64,000 nt of DNA from the NCBI RefSeq assembly GCF_900109605.1, contig NZ_FOAM01000013.1:107328-171327 (forward strand), in the 5' to 3' direction. The notes under the pieces were generated by a model. The model made no database searches, was not told the origin of the DNA, and saw nothing but the letters and a program-made list of their open reading frames with translations. Shown piece by piece: positions 24,660-35,987 of the stretch. A program made the translations under genes and the position numbers. The stretch comes from Xaviernesmea oryzae (lineage in GTDB: Bacteria > Pseudomonadota > Alphaproteobacteria > Rhizobiales > Rhizobiaceae). The first letter of the stretch is position 1. Each line of letters begins with the position of its first letter.

Positions 24660-25169
24660 TCAGATCGGCATCGTCGGCTCGTCCAGCTGGATGGCGAGCT
24701 GTGCACGCGCACGATTGACCCGGCTCTTGATCGTGCCCACAGGGCAGCCGCAGCGCGCGGCTGCGGATTCGTAGCTCTGTCCCTGAATCAGAATAATGTC
24801 CACGGCATCTCGATAGCGGTCGGGAAGCTTGTCGAAGGCACGTTGGAATTCCGCGGCCCGCACCGACCATTCCTGAGGCGAATTCACCGTGGCGCGGCTG
24901 GACACACATTCTTCGATGCCGACAACCTCGCGCTTGGCAAGGCCGAACTTCGTGCAGAAGGTGTTGCGCAGAATGGTGAAAAGCCAGGATTTGAGATTGG
25001 TGCCCTCGTGAAACTTGTCGATGTTGGCCAAGGCTCGCAGAAGCGTTTCCTGAACCAGATCGTCGACATTGGTCGGGCTGCGGTCCAGGCGGCGTGCAAA
25101 CGATCGAAGCGCGGGAATGAGCTCCACCATCTCTGCCCGCACACGTTCCACTGCAGAAGTCTCTGTCAT
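24660..25169 (-). CDS. ecfG: EcfG-type ECF sigma factor
   Basis: 169 residues from ATG 25169, behind GAGGGG. Sigma2 region: residues ~15-75, with DDLVQETLLRALANIDKF and GTNLKSWLFTILRNTF, the usual EcfG signature. Sigma4 region: ~105-160, with LPDRYRDAVDIILIQGQSYESAA and GTIKSRVNRARAQL. EcfG proteins read GGAAC-N16/17-CGTT promoters and are held by NepR. Rhizobia often have two or more; this copy is not beside nepR, so another may exist elsewhere. A near-consensus EcfG box lies upstream, suggesting autoregulation. The symbol marks the family; the copy number is unknown. Confidence 0.85.
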   Translation of the reverse strand: MTETSAVERVRAEMVELIPALRSFARRLDRSPTNVDDLVQETLLRALANIDKFHEGTNLKSWLFTILRNTFCTKFGLAKREVVGIEECVSSRATVNSPQEWSVRAAEFQRAFDKLPDRYRDAVDIILIQGQSYESAAARCGCPVGTIKSRVNRARAQLAIQLDEPTMPI

Positions 25170-25197
25170 GACGTCACCCCTCGTTGCGAACCAACTC

Positions 25198-25222
25198 AAC
25201 CCGCCTCACGGACAAATGTTCC
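25198..25222 (-). promoter_or_regulatory. EcfG-like promoter, one mismatch (GGTT), before ecfG
   Basis: On the minus strand: GGAAC (25222-25218), 16 nt, GGTT (25201-25198), 28 nt before the sigma gene start. Confidence 0.55.
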
Positions 25223-25367
25223 CGCTCGTCGAAGCAATTGTTAAAAATTTCATATTATAAATATCAAAAAAACAATATTCTTAGATTGGATCTGACGAAT
25301 TCGGAGATCGGGTGAACAACATATACCCTCGGGAAATCCAGTATAGAGTCCCCCGCATAACGACATA

Positions 25368-25547
25368 ATGTCACCGGCGTGGCAATTGATATTTGAACTA
25401 TACGACGAATCGGTCGTGGTGCCGGCGGTTGGGGAGGATATTATTGTTGTTGATGAGATCGCTCGGCAGCCGTTAGACTGGCTGGATGTCGCCGCCGAGC
25501 CAGTTCGGCATCGATTATCCGATGCGGATTGGCGTGATGTTCGATAG
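25368..25547 (+). CDS. Possible small protein (59 aa)
   Basis: An open frame from ATG 25368 to TAG 25545-25547 within a gap of about 680 bp. It reads MSPAWQLIFELYDESVVVPA... and ends DADWRDVR. The sequence is balanced and acidic, with protein-like hydrophobic spacing and no low complexity. There is no clear ribosome site and I know no family, so it may be chance. The rest of the gap (25223-25367, AT-rich; 25548-25854) shows nothing supported. Confidence 0.3.
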   Translation: MSPAWQLIFELYDESVVVPAVGEDIIVVDEIARQPLDWLDVAAEPVRHRLSDADWRDVR

Positions 25548-25854
25548 CAGAATGCGATCCTGATCCCGATGGCATACGGCCAGCCCCGAACATCCGCGCC
25601 GGCTCTTGCCGGGCGTGAAGAGCAGGAGACGTGCCGCTGCCGCCCATCTTGTTCCATGCGACCGATGGGCTTTCTGGTCAGTCAGAGAAGGAAGCGCGTG
25701 TGATCGCCTGAGGACGCGACTTTGCCGGCAGCATCATCAAGGGCGTGAGGATGCTGCGGCGTTCATGCACAAAAAGCGATGACGGGTGATTTGAGAGGGC
25801 GGAAGCGAGCGCTCGATCCCGGCCCATCAGCTTTGCCGGCAGGCAGGTCTGGCT

Positions 25855-26148
25855 CTACTTGGTCGGCCTGACCAGAGAGATCACCCTTGGCTTGGATGGC
25901 GTATCCAGCCAATCGGTCCATGTATCGCGTTCTTCCACCGTATCGAAGAAGCGCCAGAGCTTGTAGCCCTCATCGGTGGTCTGCAGCATCTCGCCGATCG
26001 TCACCAGCTCCAGCGGCAACGTCACTTCGCTGCCTTCGAAGCGCACGAAATAGATATCGTCGGCGGCGTGACGGATGACCTGGCCGGTGGAATAGGTGCC
26101 ATCCTCATCGTCCACGGTGAAATACATGCCGCTCAACAGGTCAGACAT
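25855..26148 (-). CDS. Conserved-looking small hypothetical protein
   Basis: 97 residues from ATG 26148, with GGAG 6 nt upstream (other ATGs at 26151 and 26160). It reads MSDLLSGMYFTVDDEDGTYSTGQVIR..., a mixed beta fold with a KOW/Tudor-like feel (TGQVIRHAADDIYFVRFEG), ending in a basic tail. There are no Cys, signal or membrane segments. It is cytosolic by prediction. No family was recognised. Confidence 0.6.
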   Translation of the reverse strand: MSDLLSGMYFTVDDEDGTYSTGQVIRHAADDIYFVRFEGSEVTLPLELVTIGEMLQTTDEGYKLWRFFDTVEERDTWTDWLDTPSKPRVISLVRPTK

Positions 26149-26452
26149 CATCAACTCCAATCAATATCCCGCGCCCGATTGCAGGCGCGAAAGACGCTCT
26201 ACAACATCTTGCATGCGGTTGCTGTCGCGCGATCAAGATGGAAGGGCATGGTTAGGTCTCCCATGCAATTTCTCCTCAAATCGATTTCGATTCAAGACAT
26301 TATGCAGCCGAGCATGTGGGTGAGAGACGGGAGCGCGCCGAGAGCCTTAAGTCTTTCCCGTCCATGCCAACCCACCACAACGAAGGGCCGCTTCACAGCG
26401 AACCTTATCGACAAGGCGCTGTTGGAAGCTCATTTTATTGGAAAAAGAAGGA

Positions 26453-26526
26453 TGGCTGGGGAACCTGGATTCGAACCAGGACTAACGGAGTCAGAGTCCG
26501 TGGGTCTACCGTTAACCTATTCCCCA
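26453..26526 (-). tRNA. tRNA-Gln (anticodon CTG)
   Basis: A full cloverleaf of 74 nt on the minus strand including an encoded CCA. The acceptor TGGGGAA (26526-26520) pairs with TTCCCCA; the T arm holds GGTTCGAATCC. The anticodon stem ACGGA/TCCGT encloses CTCTGAC, so the anticodon is CTG, reading CAG. Confidence 0.97.
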
Positions 26527-26811
26527 AGACCGGCACCGGAGACGCTGACGTTTCCAGCGGGGTGAGCGGGCTTATAAACAAATCCGGAGGCGATGCAATG
26601 GGGTTTTTTGAAAAAACGACGACATGCCCCAAAAAGGCAGGCTGGATGGAAATGCTGCCGTCGGATCGAATGCAAGGTTATCCCGCCGGCTGAAGGACGA
26701 TATAAAAACAGTTTGGAGAACCGGGGTTGCACTGTTAGACTTTGGCCAACGACAATCTTGATGAGCGCCTTGAGCAACCGGTAGGTTTGCCCGGTGCGAT
26801 GGTAACGTCAC

Positions 26812-28824
26812 GTGAAAGACCCCGATCACGGCGAAAAGCCGTTTGAAGACGGGGCGTCAGCGGTTGAGCGGGGCGATAAGCCAGCTGTGCCGCATGCGGG
26901 GAAGAAGAAGCGCCGTCGGGCCAAGGCCCGGCGCGGGCGTGATTCTGCCTCGGGTTCTTCCGGTCATGCCGGAGGAGCTGGACGCTCCGAGAATGCTGCT
27001 GCGGCAGGACCGGGCGCATCGGGCAGCAATGCCCGTCCGCGCGGGCCTGGTGCTGCCGGTGCCTCCTCGGGCACGCCGAGGCCTTCCATGGCCGCCGGTC
27101 ACGTTGCGGCTGGCGTGCATGCTGCGTCATCACAGCAGATCCCATCTCCACACGCTTCGTCAGTACAGTCCGTCTCGCAGATCGCCGCTGGGCCGTCGTC
27201 CGGTGGAGACCCCTCCGCCAGGCGGGGGGCGGAGGGACGGAAGCGTAAGCGTAGACGATCGAAGTCGTCCGCGCAGTCGCAGGATGCCGCAATGTCGGGC
27301 TCCCATACATCCTCATCGGGACATTCTGCCGGTGCACCTTCGGCTCCTGCCGGGAAGGAAGCCGGCCGTGGTGCGCCGGGCGAGCCGCATAAGGGCCGTC
27401 GGCGTCGGGCGCCGGGGGCGGATCGCGAAGGCCGGCGCCATGGGCAGCATCGTGGGCCGCAGGGCCGCCCGCTCGTTTCAGGCGAGAAACCCGGCAAGGC
27501 CGGGCAGGAGGGTGGCCGTGCCGGCGATGAGCGAGGACGCGCATCTTTTCGCGGGGACGCTGGCCGTCGCGGCGAAGGCCGGCAGGGCTTTGCGCGCCAT
27601 GCGGGCGGACCGGAGTCCGGTGCTGGCGGACAGGCCCCTTCAGCATCGGCGCATCAAGGCCATGGCACGGCCAGCCAGGGACATCCGGCGCCAGCCGTGC
27701 CGCCGCATCCGGCAGCGCAGCTCGGCCTACATGCGTCAGCCAGTAGCCCGGGCTCTGCGCCCCGGCCTGTGCCGCGCGCCTCGGATGAGATGCGCGCGCC
27801 GCTTTATGCCGCCCTCGATCTCGGTACCAACAATTGCCGCCTCCTGATCGCCCAGCCGACGCGCCCAGGCCAGTTCCGCGTGGTCGACGCCTTCTCGCGC
27901 ATCGTGCGGCTTGGCGAGGGGCTGGCGGCCACGGGGCGGCTTTCGCCCGAAGCCATGGATCGAGCGGTGGAGGCCTTGAAGGTCTGTGCCGTCAAGCTCA
28001 AGAACCGGGATATCCGCCGCATGCGGCTGATCGCCACCGAGGCGGCCCGCGCGGCGGAAAATGGCGCGCTTTTCATGGAGCGCGTGGCCGCTGAAACCGG
28101 GCTGGAACTGGAGATCATCAACCGCGAGACCGAGGCACGTCTGGCCGTTTCCGGCTGCTCCTCGCTGATCGAACGCAGCGCCCGGTCCGTGGTGCTGTTC
28201 GATATCGGCGGCGGTTCCTCGGAAATCGCGGTCATCCGGATCGGTGAAAACCGATCGAGCCGGCTTGCCAACCACATTACCCACTGGACCTCTTTGCCTG
28301 TCGGCGTCGTCACCCTGTCGGAGCGCCATGGCGGGCACGATGTCACGCCCGAAAGCTTCGAGGGCATGGTGCGCGAGGTCGAAGGCATGCTCGGCCGGTT
28401 CGACTGCCCGGCCATTTTCGACGGGGAAGACCCGGCCGATGCCTTCCATCTGATCGGCACATCGGGCACGGTGACGACGCTTGCCGGCGTGCATCTCGGC
28501 CTGCCGCGCTATGATCGCCGCCAGGTAGACGGGCTGTGGCTGTCGGACGAGGAGGTGTCGGCCATGCAGGCACGCCTCCTTTCCTGGGATTTCGCGGCGC
28601 GCTCGGCCAATCCCTGCATCGGACCGGACAGGGCCGATCTGGTGCTGGCCGGCTGCGCCATTCTCGAGGCGATCCGCCGGCGGTGGCCGTCGCGGCGCAT
28701 GCGCGTGGCCGATCGGGGCCTGCGCGAGGGATTGCTGACCGATATGATGGCCGATGACGGCGTGTGGCGGAAATTCCGCATGAAGCGTGGCAATAGCCAG
28801 GGCCAAGGAGGCAAGGGCCGATGA
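26812..28824 (+). CDS. ppx: Ppx/GppA exopolyphosphatase with a ~325-residue disordered extension
   Basis: 670 residues from GTG 26812; the start is uncertain. Residues 1-325 are low-complexity Gly/Ala/Ser/Arg/His/Pro with basic patches ([23 protein letters not shown]). Residues ~328-665 are a Ppx/GppA ASKHA domain: phosphate-1 loop [13 protein letters not shown], catalytic Glu region [11 protein letters not shown], phosphate-2 loop [12 protein letters not shown] and [12 protein letters not shown]. The enzyme cleaves terminal phosphates from polyphosphate or pppGpp. Rhizobial Ppx proteins often have N-terminal extensions, but this one seems very long. The stop overlaps rlmE by ATGA, the usual ppx-rlmE pairing. 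Confidence 0.9.
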   Translation: MKDPDHGEKPFEDGASAVERGDKPAVPHAGKKKRRRAKARRGRDSASGSSGHAGGAGRSENAAAAGPGASGSNARPRGPGAAGASSGTPRPSMAAGHVAAGVHAASSQQIPSPHASSVQSVSQIAAGPSSGGDPSARRGAEGRKRKRRRSKSSAQSQDAAMSGSHTSSSGHSAGAPSAPAGKEAGRGAPGEPHKGRRRRAPGADREGRRHGQHRGPQGRPLVSGEKPGKAGQEGGRAGDERGRASFRGDAGRRGEGRQGFARHAGGPESGAGGQAPSASAHQGHGTASQGHPAPAVPPHPAAQLGLHASASSPGSAPRPVPRASDEMRAPLYAALDLGTNNCRLLIAQPTRPGQFRVVDAFSRIVRLGEGLAATGRLSPEAMDRAVEALKVCAVKLKNRDIRRMRLIATEAARAAENGALFMERVAAETGLELEIINRETEARLAVSGCSSLIERSARSVVLFDIGGGSSEIAVIRIGENRSSRLANHITHWTSLPVGVVTLSERHGGHDVTPESFEGMVREVEGMLGRFDCPAIFDGEDPADAFHLIGTSGTVTTLAGVHLGLPRYDRRQVDGLWLSDEEVSAMQARLLSWDFAARSANPCIGPDRADLVLAGCAILEAIRRRWPSRRMRVADRGLREGLLTDMMADDGVWRKFRMKRGNSQGQGGKGR

Positions 28825-29597
28825 CCAAAGCGCCAATCGGCGGCAACCGCACCGGCCGCAAGCTGGGCCAGAAGGTGAAGAAGGGCAAGCTGAAGGCCTC
28901 CTCCCGCCGCTGGCTGGAGCGCCATATCAACGATCCCTATGTGCAGCGTGCCCAGTTGGAAGGCTATCGCGCCCGCGCGGCGTTCAAGCTGCTGGAAATC
29001 GACGAGAAGCACAAGATCCTGACCGGCGCGCGCCGGATCATCGATCTGGGTGCCGCGCCCGGCAGCTGGTCTCAGATCGCCGCCAATGTGACGAAATCGA
29101 CGGACACAGATCCACGCGTGGTGGCCATCGATTTCCTGGAGATGGACCCCCTGCCGGGTGTCACCATTTTCCAGCTCGATTTCCTCGATCCTTCCGCGCC
29201 GGGCAAGCTGATGGATGCACTCGGCGGCGCGCCTGACCTTGTCATGTCCGATATGGCCGCGCCGACCACAGGCCACCGCCAGACCGACCACCTACGCACC
29301 ATGCATCTATGCGAAGTCGCCGCCTATTTCGCCGTCGATGTGCTGGCCACCGGCGGCCATTTCCTGACCAAGACGTTCCAGGGTGGAACGGAGCGGGATC
29401 TTCTCACTATGCTGAAGAAGAATTTTCGCCAGGTCATTCATGTGAAGCCGGCTTCCTCGCGTGCCGAATCGGTCGAAATGTTCCTGCTGGCCAAGGGGTT
29501 CAAGGGCCGTCAGGCACATGCGCAGGAGGACGAGCCGGCCGAGATGGAGATCGATGAGGAGGAGTTCGACCGCGAGGATGAGGATCGCGCCTTCTAA
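28821..29597 (+). CDS. rlmE: RlmE, 23S rRNA 2'-O-methyltransferase (U2552)
   Basis: 258 residues, overlapping ppx by 4 bp. RlmE (FtsJ/RrmJ) methylates the ribose of U2552 in the A loop during late 50S assembly, using SAM. It shows a basic N-terminus ([17 protein letters not shown]), the [10 protein letters not shown] motif, SAM motif [15 protein letters not shown], catalytic residues within [16 protein letters not shown] and [12 protein letters not shown]. The acidic C-terminal tail ([14 protein letters not shown]) is typical of rhizobial forms. Confidence 0.96.
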   Translation: MTKAPIGGNRTGRKLGQKVKKGKLKASSRRWLERHINDPYVQRAQLEGYRARAAFKLLEIDEKHKILTGARRIIDLGAAPGSWSQIAANVTKSTDTDPRVVAIDFLEMDPLPGVTIFQLDFLDPSAPGKLMDALGGAPDLVMSDMAAPTTGHRQTDHLRTMHLCEVAAYFAVDVLATGGHFLTKTFQGGTERDLLTMLKKNFRQVIHVKPASSRAESVEMFLLAKGFKGRQAHAQEDEPAEMEIDEEEFDREDEDRAF

Positions 29598-29698
29598 GCG
29601 TCGACCCATCGCCTGGCGGCTTTCTTGTTGCGACTGCGAAGAGCTGGCCCTAATCTCTCTGCGCGGCTCTATGCTGCACAACAGGAACAGGGCTTGGC

Positions 29699-30244
29699 AT
29701 GACACTTGAATGGACAGTGGAGGGCTCCGAACGCCTTCTCAGCGATCGCTGGATGAATCTCCGCGTCGATCATTGCCGCACGCCGAAAGGGCGTTCGATC
29801 AGCCCCTATTATGTTCTCGACTATCCCGACTGGGTGGTGATCGTGGCGCTGACGGAGGCGCACGAGCTGGTGATGGTCGAGCAATATCGCCATGGCGTGG
29901 CAAAGGTGCTTCTGGAGCTGCCGGCCGGCGCGGCCGAGCTGACGGACCAGGACATGGAAGTCTCGGCCCGCCGCGAATTGCTGGAAGAAACTGGCTTTGC
30001 TGCAGACCGCTGGACGCTGATCAGCAGCCTCTATGCCAATCCGGCCACGCAATCCAACCGCCTCCACATTTTTCTGGCCGAAGGCGCGCGCAAGGTGGGC
30101 GACCAACAGCTCGATCGCGGTGAGGAAGGCATGATCGTGCATGTGAAGCCGCTGGACGAGATCGTGCCGCTGCTCGCTACCGGGATCATCGGCCAGGCCA
30201 TGCATGTGGCTGGCCTGCTCCTGGCGCTTGCCGCCAGACGATAA
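29699..30244 (+). CDS. Nudix hydrolase, ADP-ribose pyrophosphatase-like
   Basis: 181 residues. The Nudix motif spans GAAELTDQDMEVSARRELL followed by EETGF; the segment between the first Gly and the REL core is longer than the classic spacing. It is preceded by VVIVALTEAHELVMVEQYRHG, as in NudF/ADP-ribose and GDP-mannose pyrophosphatases (binding residues EQYR and ELPAG). The reaction is most likely cleavage of ADP-ribose to AMP and ribose-5-phosphate. It stands alone and ends 7 bp before the end of the converging MFS gene. Confidence 0.88.
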   Translation: MTLEWTVEGSERLLSDRWMNLRVDHCRTPKGRSISPYYVLDYPDWVVIVALTEAHELVMVEQYRHGVAKVLLELPAGAAELTDQDMEVSARRELLEETGFAADRWTLISSLYANPATQSNRLHIFLAEGARKVGDQQLDRGEEGMIVHVKPLDEIVPLLATGIIGQAMHVAGLLLALAARR

Positions 30245-30251
30245 TCCGGCC

Positions 30252-31670
30252 TTAGCCCTGCACGCTGCCGACCGCCTCCGTCTGCCGCTCGCCGACGCGG
30301 CGATGGCCTGAGACGGTGGCGCCGGCATTCTTGGCCATGCCGAGGAAGGGCAGGATCGAGATCAGCGTCACGCCCGAGATCAGCATGAAGGCGAGCTGGA
30401 AATCGCTGAGCTCCAGATGGCTGCCGGTCAGCCAGTTCTCAGCTTCGAGAATGGCACCGGCGGTCGCCACGCCGAAGGCCAGGCTCATCTGCTGGAGAAC
30501 CGCACTCATCGAGGTGGCCTTGCTGGCGTCCTTGTCGGGAATATCGGCAAAGGACAAGGCGTTGACGCTGGTGAAAAACAGCGACCGGATCAGCCCGGCA
30601 ATGATCAGAACGACGATCATCACCACATAGGGTGTTGCCGGCGTGAACAGGCCGTTGACGAAGGTCAGTGCGGCGCCTGCCACGCCGGCTGCGATCAGTG
30701 TGGTGCGGAAGCCCAAAAGGGCCAACGCCCGCCGGGCAAATACCTTGGTGGTGATCGCGCCGATGGCGCCGGCAAAGGTGATCATGCCCGATTGAAACGG
30801 CGTCAGCCCGAAGCCGACCTGCAGCATCAGCGGCAGGAGGAACGGCACGGCGCCGATCGAGATGCGAAAGAGCGAGCCACCGAGGGCCGCCGCGCGGAAG
30901 GCGCTGTCGTTGAACAGTTTCAGGTCCAGGATCGGTGCCGGATGGCGGCGCGCATGCCGCCAATAGAGCACAGCGCAGACGAAGCCGATAAGGACGGAGA
31001 CAATGCCCACGGCCGGCGGCAGGGCCGGCAGGCTGATCACCGAGAAGCCGAACATGGTGCCCGCCGCCGCCACAGCGCTCAAGATGAAGCCCTTGATATC
31101 GAGCGGCGGTGGCTGTGACGCCTCGATCTCCGGCAGGAAGATGCCGGAAAGAAAGAAGCCGAGAATGCCGATCGGCACATTGATCAGGAAGATCCAGTGC
31201 CAAGAGAAATAGGTGGTGATGAAGCCGCCAAGTGGCGGACCTGCAAGCGGGCCGACCAGACCGGGGATGGTGAGCAGCGCCATGGCGCCGACCAGTTCGC
31301 TGCGCTGCGTGCTGCGCACCAGGACGAGCCGCGCCACCGGCGTCATCATCGCCCCGCCCATGCCTTGAAGAAAGCGCGCGCCGACAAAGCTGAACAGGTT
31401 GGACGCGATCGCGCAGAGGATCGAGCCGCTGACGAAGACCAGGATCGCCAGGCGGAAGACGCGCTTGGCGCCGAAGCGGTCGGCCATCCAACCGCTCAAG
31501 GGAATGAAAATCGCCAGCGACACCATATAGGCCGTCAGCGCCAGCTTCAGCGTGATCGGCCCGACGCCGAGATCATGGGCGATGGCAGGCAGCGAGGTGG
31601 CAATGACGGTGGAGTCCATCTGCTCCATGAAGAGCGCGACGGCAAGAATCAGCGGAACGATGCGGTTCAT
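30252..31670 (-). CDS. MFS multidrug transporter (DHA2/EmrB-like)
   Basis: 472 residues from ATG 31670; the open frame to 31706 adds a polar start that is unlikely. Membrane motifs: MEQMDSTVIATSLPAIAHDLG (DHA2 signature, with the Asp in helix 1), GWMADRFGAKR (motif A) and GPPLGGFITTYFSWHWIFLINVP (motif C region, typical of EmrB/Smr-type drug exporters). It probably exports toxic organic compounds by proton antiport. No membrane-fusion partner or TetR regulator is adjacent. Confidence 0.88.
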   Translation of the reverse strand: MNRIVPLILAVALFMEQMDSTVIATSLPAIAHDLGVGPITLKLALTAYMVSLAIFIPLSGWMADRFGAKRVFRLAILVFVSGSILCAIASNLFSFVGARFLQGMGGAMMTPVARLVLVRSTQRSELVGAMALLTIPGLVGPLAGPPLGGFITTYFSWHWIFLINVPIGILGFFLSGIFLPEIEASQPPPLDIKGFILSAVAAAGTMFGFSVISLPALPPAVGIVSVLIGFVCAVLYWRHARRHPAPILDLKLFNDSAFRAAALGGSLFRISIGAVPFLLPLMLQVGFGLTPFQSGMITFAGAIGAITTKVFARRALALLGFRTTLIAAGVAGAALTFVNGLFTPATPYVVMIVVLIIAGLIRSLFFTSVNALSFADIPDKDASKATSMSAVLQQMSLAFGVATAGAILEAENWLTGSHLELSDFQLAFMLISGVTLISILPFLGMAKNAGATVSGHRRVGERQTEAVGSVQG

Positions 31671-32090
31671 GCGAGGACCTACAGCATGTCGCGCAGAAAC
31701 CGACACTGCTTCTGCCGTGCCGACCTGCGCTCGAACAAAAACTTGAAATGCATGGCGGGAGAGTGATCGCGACGCGTTTCAAGGCCTTTCGCCTGGATCA
31801 GGGGACAGGGCGCGGACGTCCAAAGCGAACCGGGATCCGGCAACCGGCAGACGGATCGGCAAGAGACGTAGCGCCGCAGCCATCTGCAGGTGGGTGATGC
31901 GGCCGATCTAGTGCGCTTCAGCGCAAAAGTCGCGCGGGGATCCTGCTTGCGGCATCACATCCACGTGACACCGGGCTGCCATGGCAGTGGTGCGCACTAG
32001 CTCTGCCGCGAGTTCAGCAGCGCATGCATCACGGTCCGCGCGCATCGCGCCGCGCCGGTCGGTGCAGGATCGCGCGAGGTGGAGGACAGC

Positions 32091-33092
32091 ATGACAGATC
32101 GATTTGCATTGGGCCGGCGGACACTGATCGGGGCAGCCGCCACCGCTTTGGCCGCTCCGGCATTGCTGGTTCGCACGGCGCAGGCAGCAGGCGAGGACAT
32201 CAGGAAGACCGCGATGAGCACCGAAAAAGACATGCCCGTTCCCACCCGCAGCCTCACCCTCGGCGATCTGAAGATCACTGTGATCCAGGACGGCCTGCGC
32301 CCGTCTGACAAGCCGGAGCAGACCTTCGGCATCAACCAGCCGCCGCAGGCGGTGGCCGACCTCCTGACGGAGAATTTTCTTCCCTCCGATCGCTTTGCCA
32401 ATGGCTTTTCGCCTGTTCTGATCGAAACGGGAAACGAGCTGGTGCTGGTCGATACCGGCATGGGCGAGGGCGGCCGGGCCAATGGGCTGGGCAGGCTCGA
32501 AGCCGGCATGGCGGCGCTCGGCTACACGCCGGAACAGGTGACACTGGTGGTGCTCACCCATCTGCATGGCGACCATATCGGCGGGCTGATGGCGGGCGGC
32601 AAGCCGGCCTTTCCGAAAGCGCGCTATGTGATCGGCCAGGTGGAATATGATTTCTGGACCAATGAGGCCCGGGTCGGCACGCCGGCGGAAGGCGGGCATC
32701 AGGCCGTTCTCAAAAACGTCAAGCCGCTGGCGGAAAAAGCGAGCTTCATCGGCGATGGCGCCACGGTGCTGCCCGGCATGACCGCCATGGCCGCTTTTGG
32801 CCATTCGCCGGGCCATCTGACATTCCGGCTGGAGTCCGCCGGCAAGGCGCTGATTCTGACTGGCGACACCGCCAATCACTACGTCCTGTCGCTGCAGCGG
32901 CCCGACTGGGAGGTGCGGTTCGACATGGACAAAGCCAAGGCGGCCGTAAGCCGCCGTAAAGTGTTCGACATGATCGCCAGCGAGCGCCTGCCCTTCATCG
33001 GCTATCACATGCCTTTTCCTTCCGTCGGCTATGCCGAAAAGGCGGGCGAAGGGTATCGCTTCGTGCCGCATAGCTATCAGCTGGATCTTTGA
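32091..33092 (+). CDS. Tat-exported metallo-beta-lactamase fold hydrolase
   Basis: 333 residues from ATG 32091 behind GGAGGA (the 12-nt longer GTG version is less likely). The N-terminus has a twin-Arg motif (ALGRRTLIG) and a hydrophobic stretch ending AQAAGED. The zinc-binding motif is THLHGDHIGGL, then GHSPGH, TGDTAN and a late His (GYHMPFPS). Relatives include quorum-quenching lactonases and other hydrolases; the substrate is unknown. It should act in the periplasm. A strong hairpin follows. Confidence 0.88.
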   Translation: MTDRFALGRRTLIGAAATALAAPALLVRTAQAAGEDIRKTAMSTEKDMPVPTRSLTLGDLKITVIQDGLRPSDKPEQTFGINQPPQAVADLLTENFLPSDRFANGFSPVLIETGNELVLVDTGMGEGGRANGLGRLEAGMAALGYTPEQVTLVVLTHLHGDHIGGLMAGGKPAFPKARYVIGQVEYDFWTNEARVGTPAEGGHQAVLKNVKPLAEKASFIGDGATVLPGMTAMAAFGHSPGHLTFRLESAGKALILTGDTANHYVLSLQRPDWEVRFDMDKAKAAVSRRKVFDMIASERLPFIGYHMPFPSVGYAEKAGEGYRFVPHSYQLDL

Positions 33093-33114
33093 CGGCGAGG
33101 CACGGCGCATAGAG

Positions 33115-33146
33115 CAAGGCCCGGGCGATTGCGCGCCCGGGCCTTG
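33115..33146. terminator. Hairpin after the MBL hydrolase
   Basis: CAAGGCCCGGGCG (33115-33127) pairs with CGCCCGGGCCTTG (33134-33146). The stem is perfect with a 6-nt loop; no T run. Confidence 0.7.
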
Positions 33147-33269
33147 GGTTCGATCAAGCAAAGCCGCATGCGGTTTGCGATAGAAGACTGTTTCAAAAGA
33201 AAGGCTTAAAGCGCGGGACTGCGGCCGGCAGGGCGCTGCGCGCTTGCAAGACAGTGAGGATCGCGGGGA

Positions 33270-33581
33270 TCAGCGGCCATCATACATCTCGCGAGCGACA
33301 TCGCGCAGCATGACGACCATGCGGTTGCGCAGCTCGTTATCGTCGATCTGGACGCCCGAGGCAGTCAGGTCTTCCCGCACACGCGCGAAGGCGCCATCGG
33401 GATGTTCGACATGGGCGGTCGCCACTTCCTTGGCATATGCGTCCGCATCCTGACGGTTCATTTCGGCAGCGGCCCAAAGGCCGAGCAATGCATTACGGCG
33501 CGCTTCCGCCTTGAACAGGAATTCCTGATCATGGGCAAACTTGTCTTCGAGTGCACGAGCGCGTTTCTTCAATGCCGTCAT
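33270..33581 (-). CDS. DUF1476, F1Fo-ATP synthase zeta inhibitor subunit
   Basis: 103 residues from ATG 33581 behind GGGGAT; the open frame to 33701 includes unlikely sequence. Motifs: MTALKKRARALEDKFAHDQE, the conserved FKAEARRNALLGLWAAAEMN and a four-helix layout. In Paracoccus and relatives this protein binds F1-ATPase and blocks ATP hydrolysis, acting like mitochondrial IF1 though unrelated in fold. It stands alone. No EcfG box was seen before it. Confidence 0.92.
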   Translation of the reverse strand: MTALKKRARALEDKFAHDQEFLFKAEARRNALLGLWAAAEMNRQDADAYAKEVATAHVEHPDGAFARVREDLTASGVQIDDNELRNRMVVMLRDVAREMYDGR

Positions 33582-35859
<2,278 letters not shown>

Positions 35860-35868
35860 TCGATGCCG

Positions 35869-35896
35869 AAGGAAAGCGCCTTGAAGGTGCTTTCCT
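35869..35896 (+). terminator. Terminator of guaB-MAPEG
   Basis: AAGGAAAGCGCC and GGTGCTTTCCTT form a 12-bp stem with one mismatch, then a T-rich stretch. Confidence 0.7.
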
Positions 35897-35987
35897 TTGC
35901 GCCTCTTCGCTTTATTCTCCCCGGCTGAAACAGGTGCCGCCTGCCCATGAAGCCGGCGGCCGGCTTGATGTCAGAAGGAGGGCTGCG

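Noticed and set aside
25250..25657. A 135-codon open frame on the minus strand in the gap after ecfG
   Set aside because: Ser/Cys/Arg-rich with no fold or ribosome site.
26843..27847. A 334-codon open frame on the plus strand inside ppx
   Set aside because: It overlaps the disordered extension in another frame and is Arg/Pro-rich; the Ppx frame is the coherent one.
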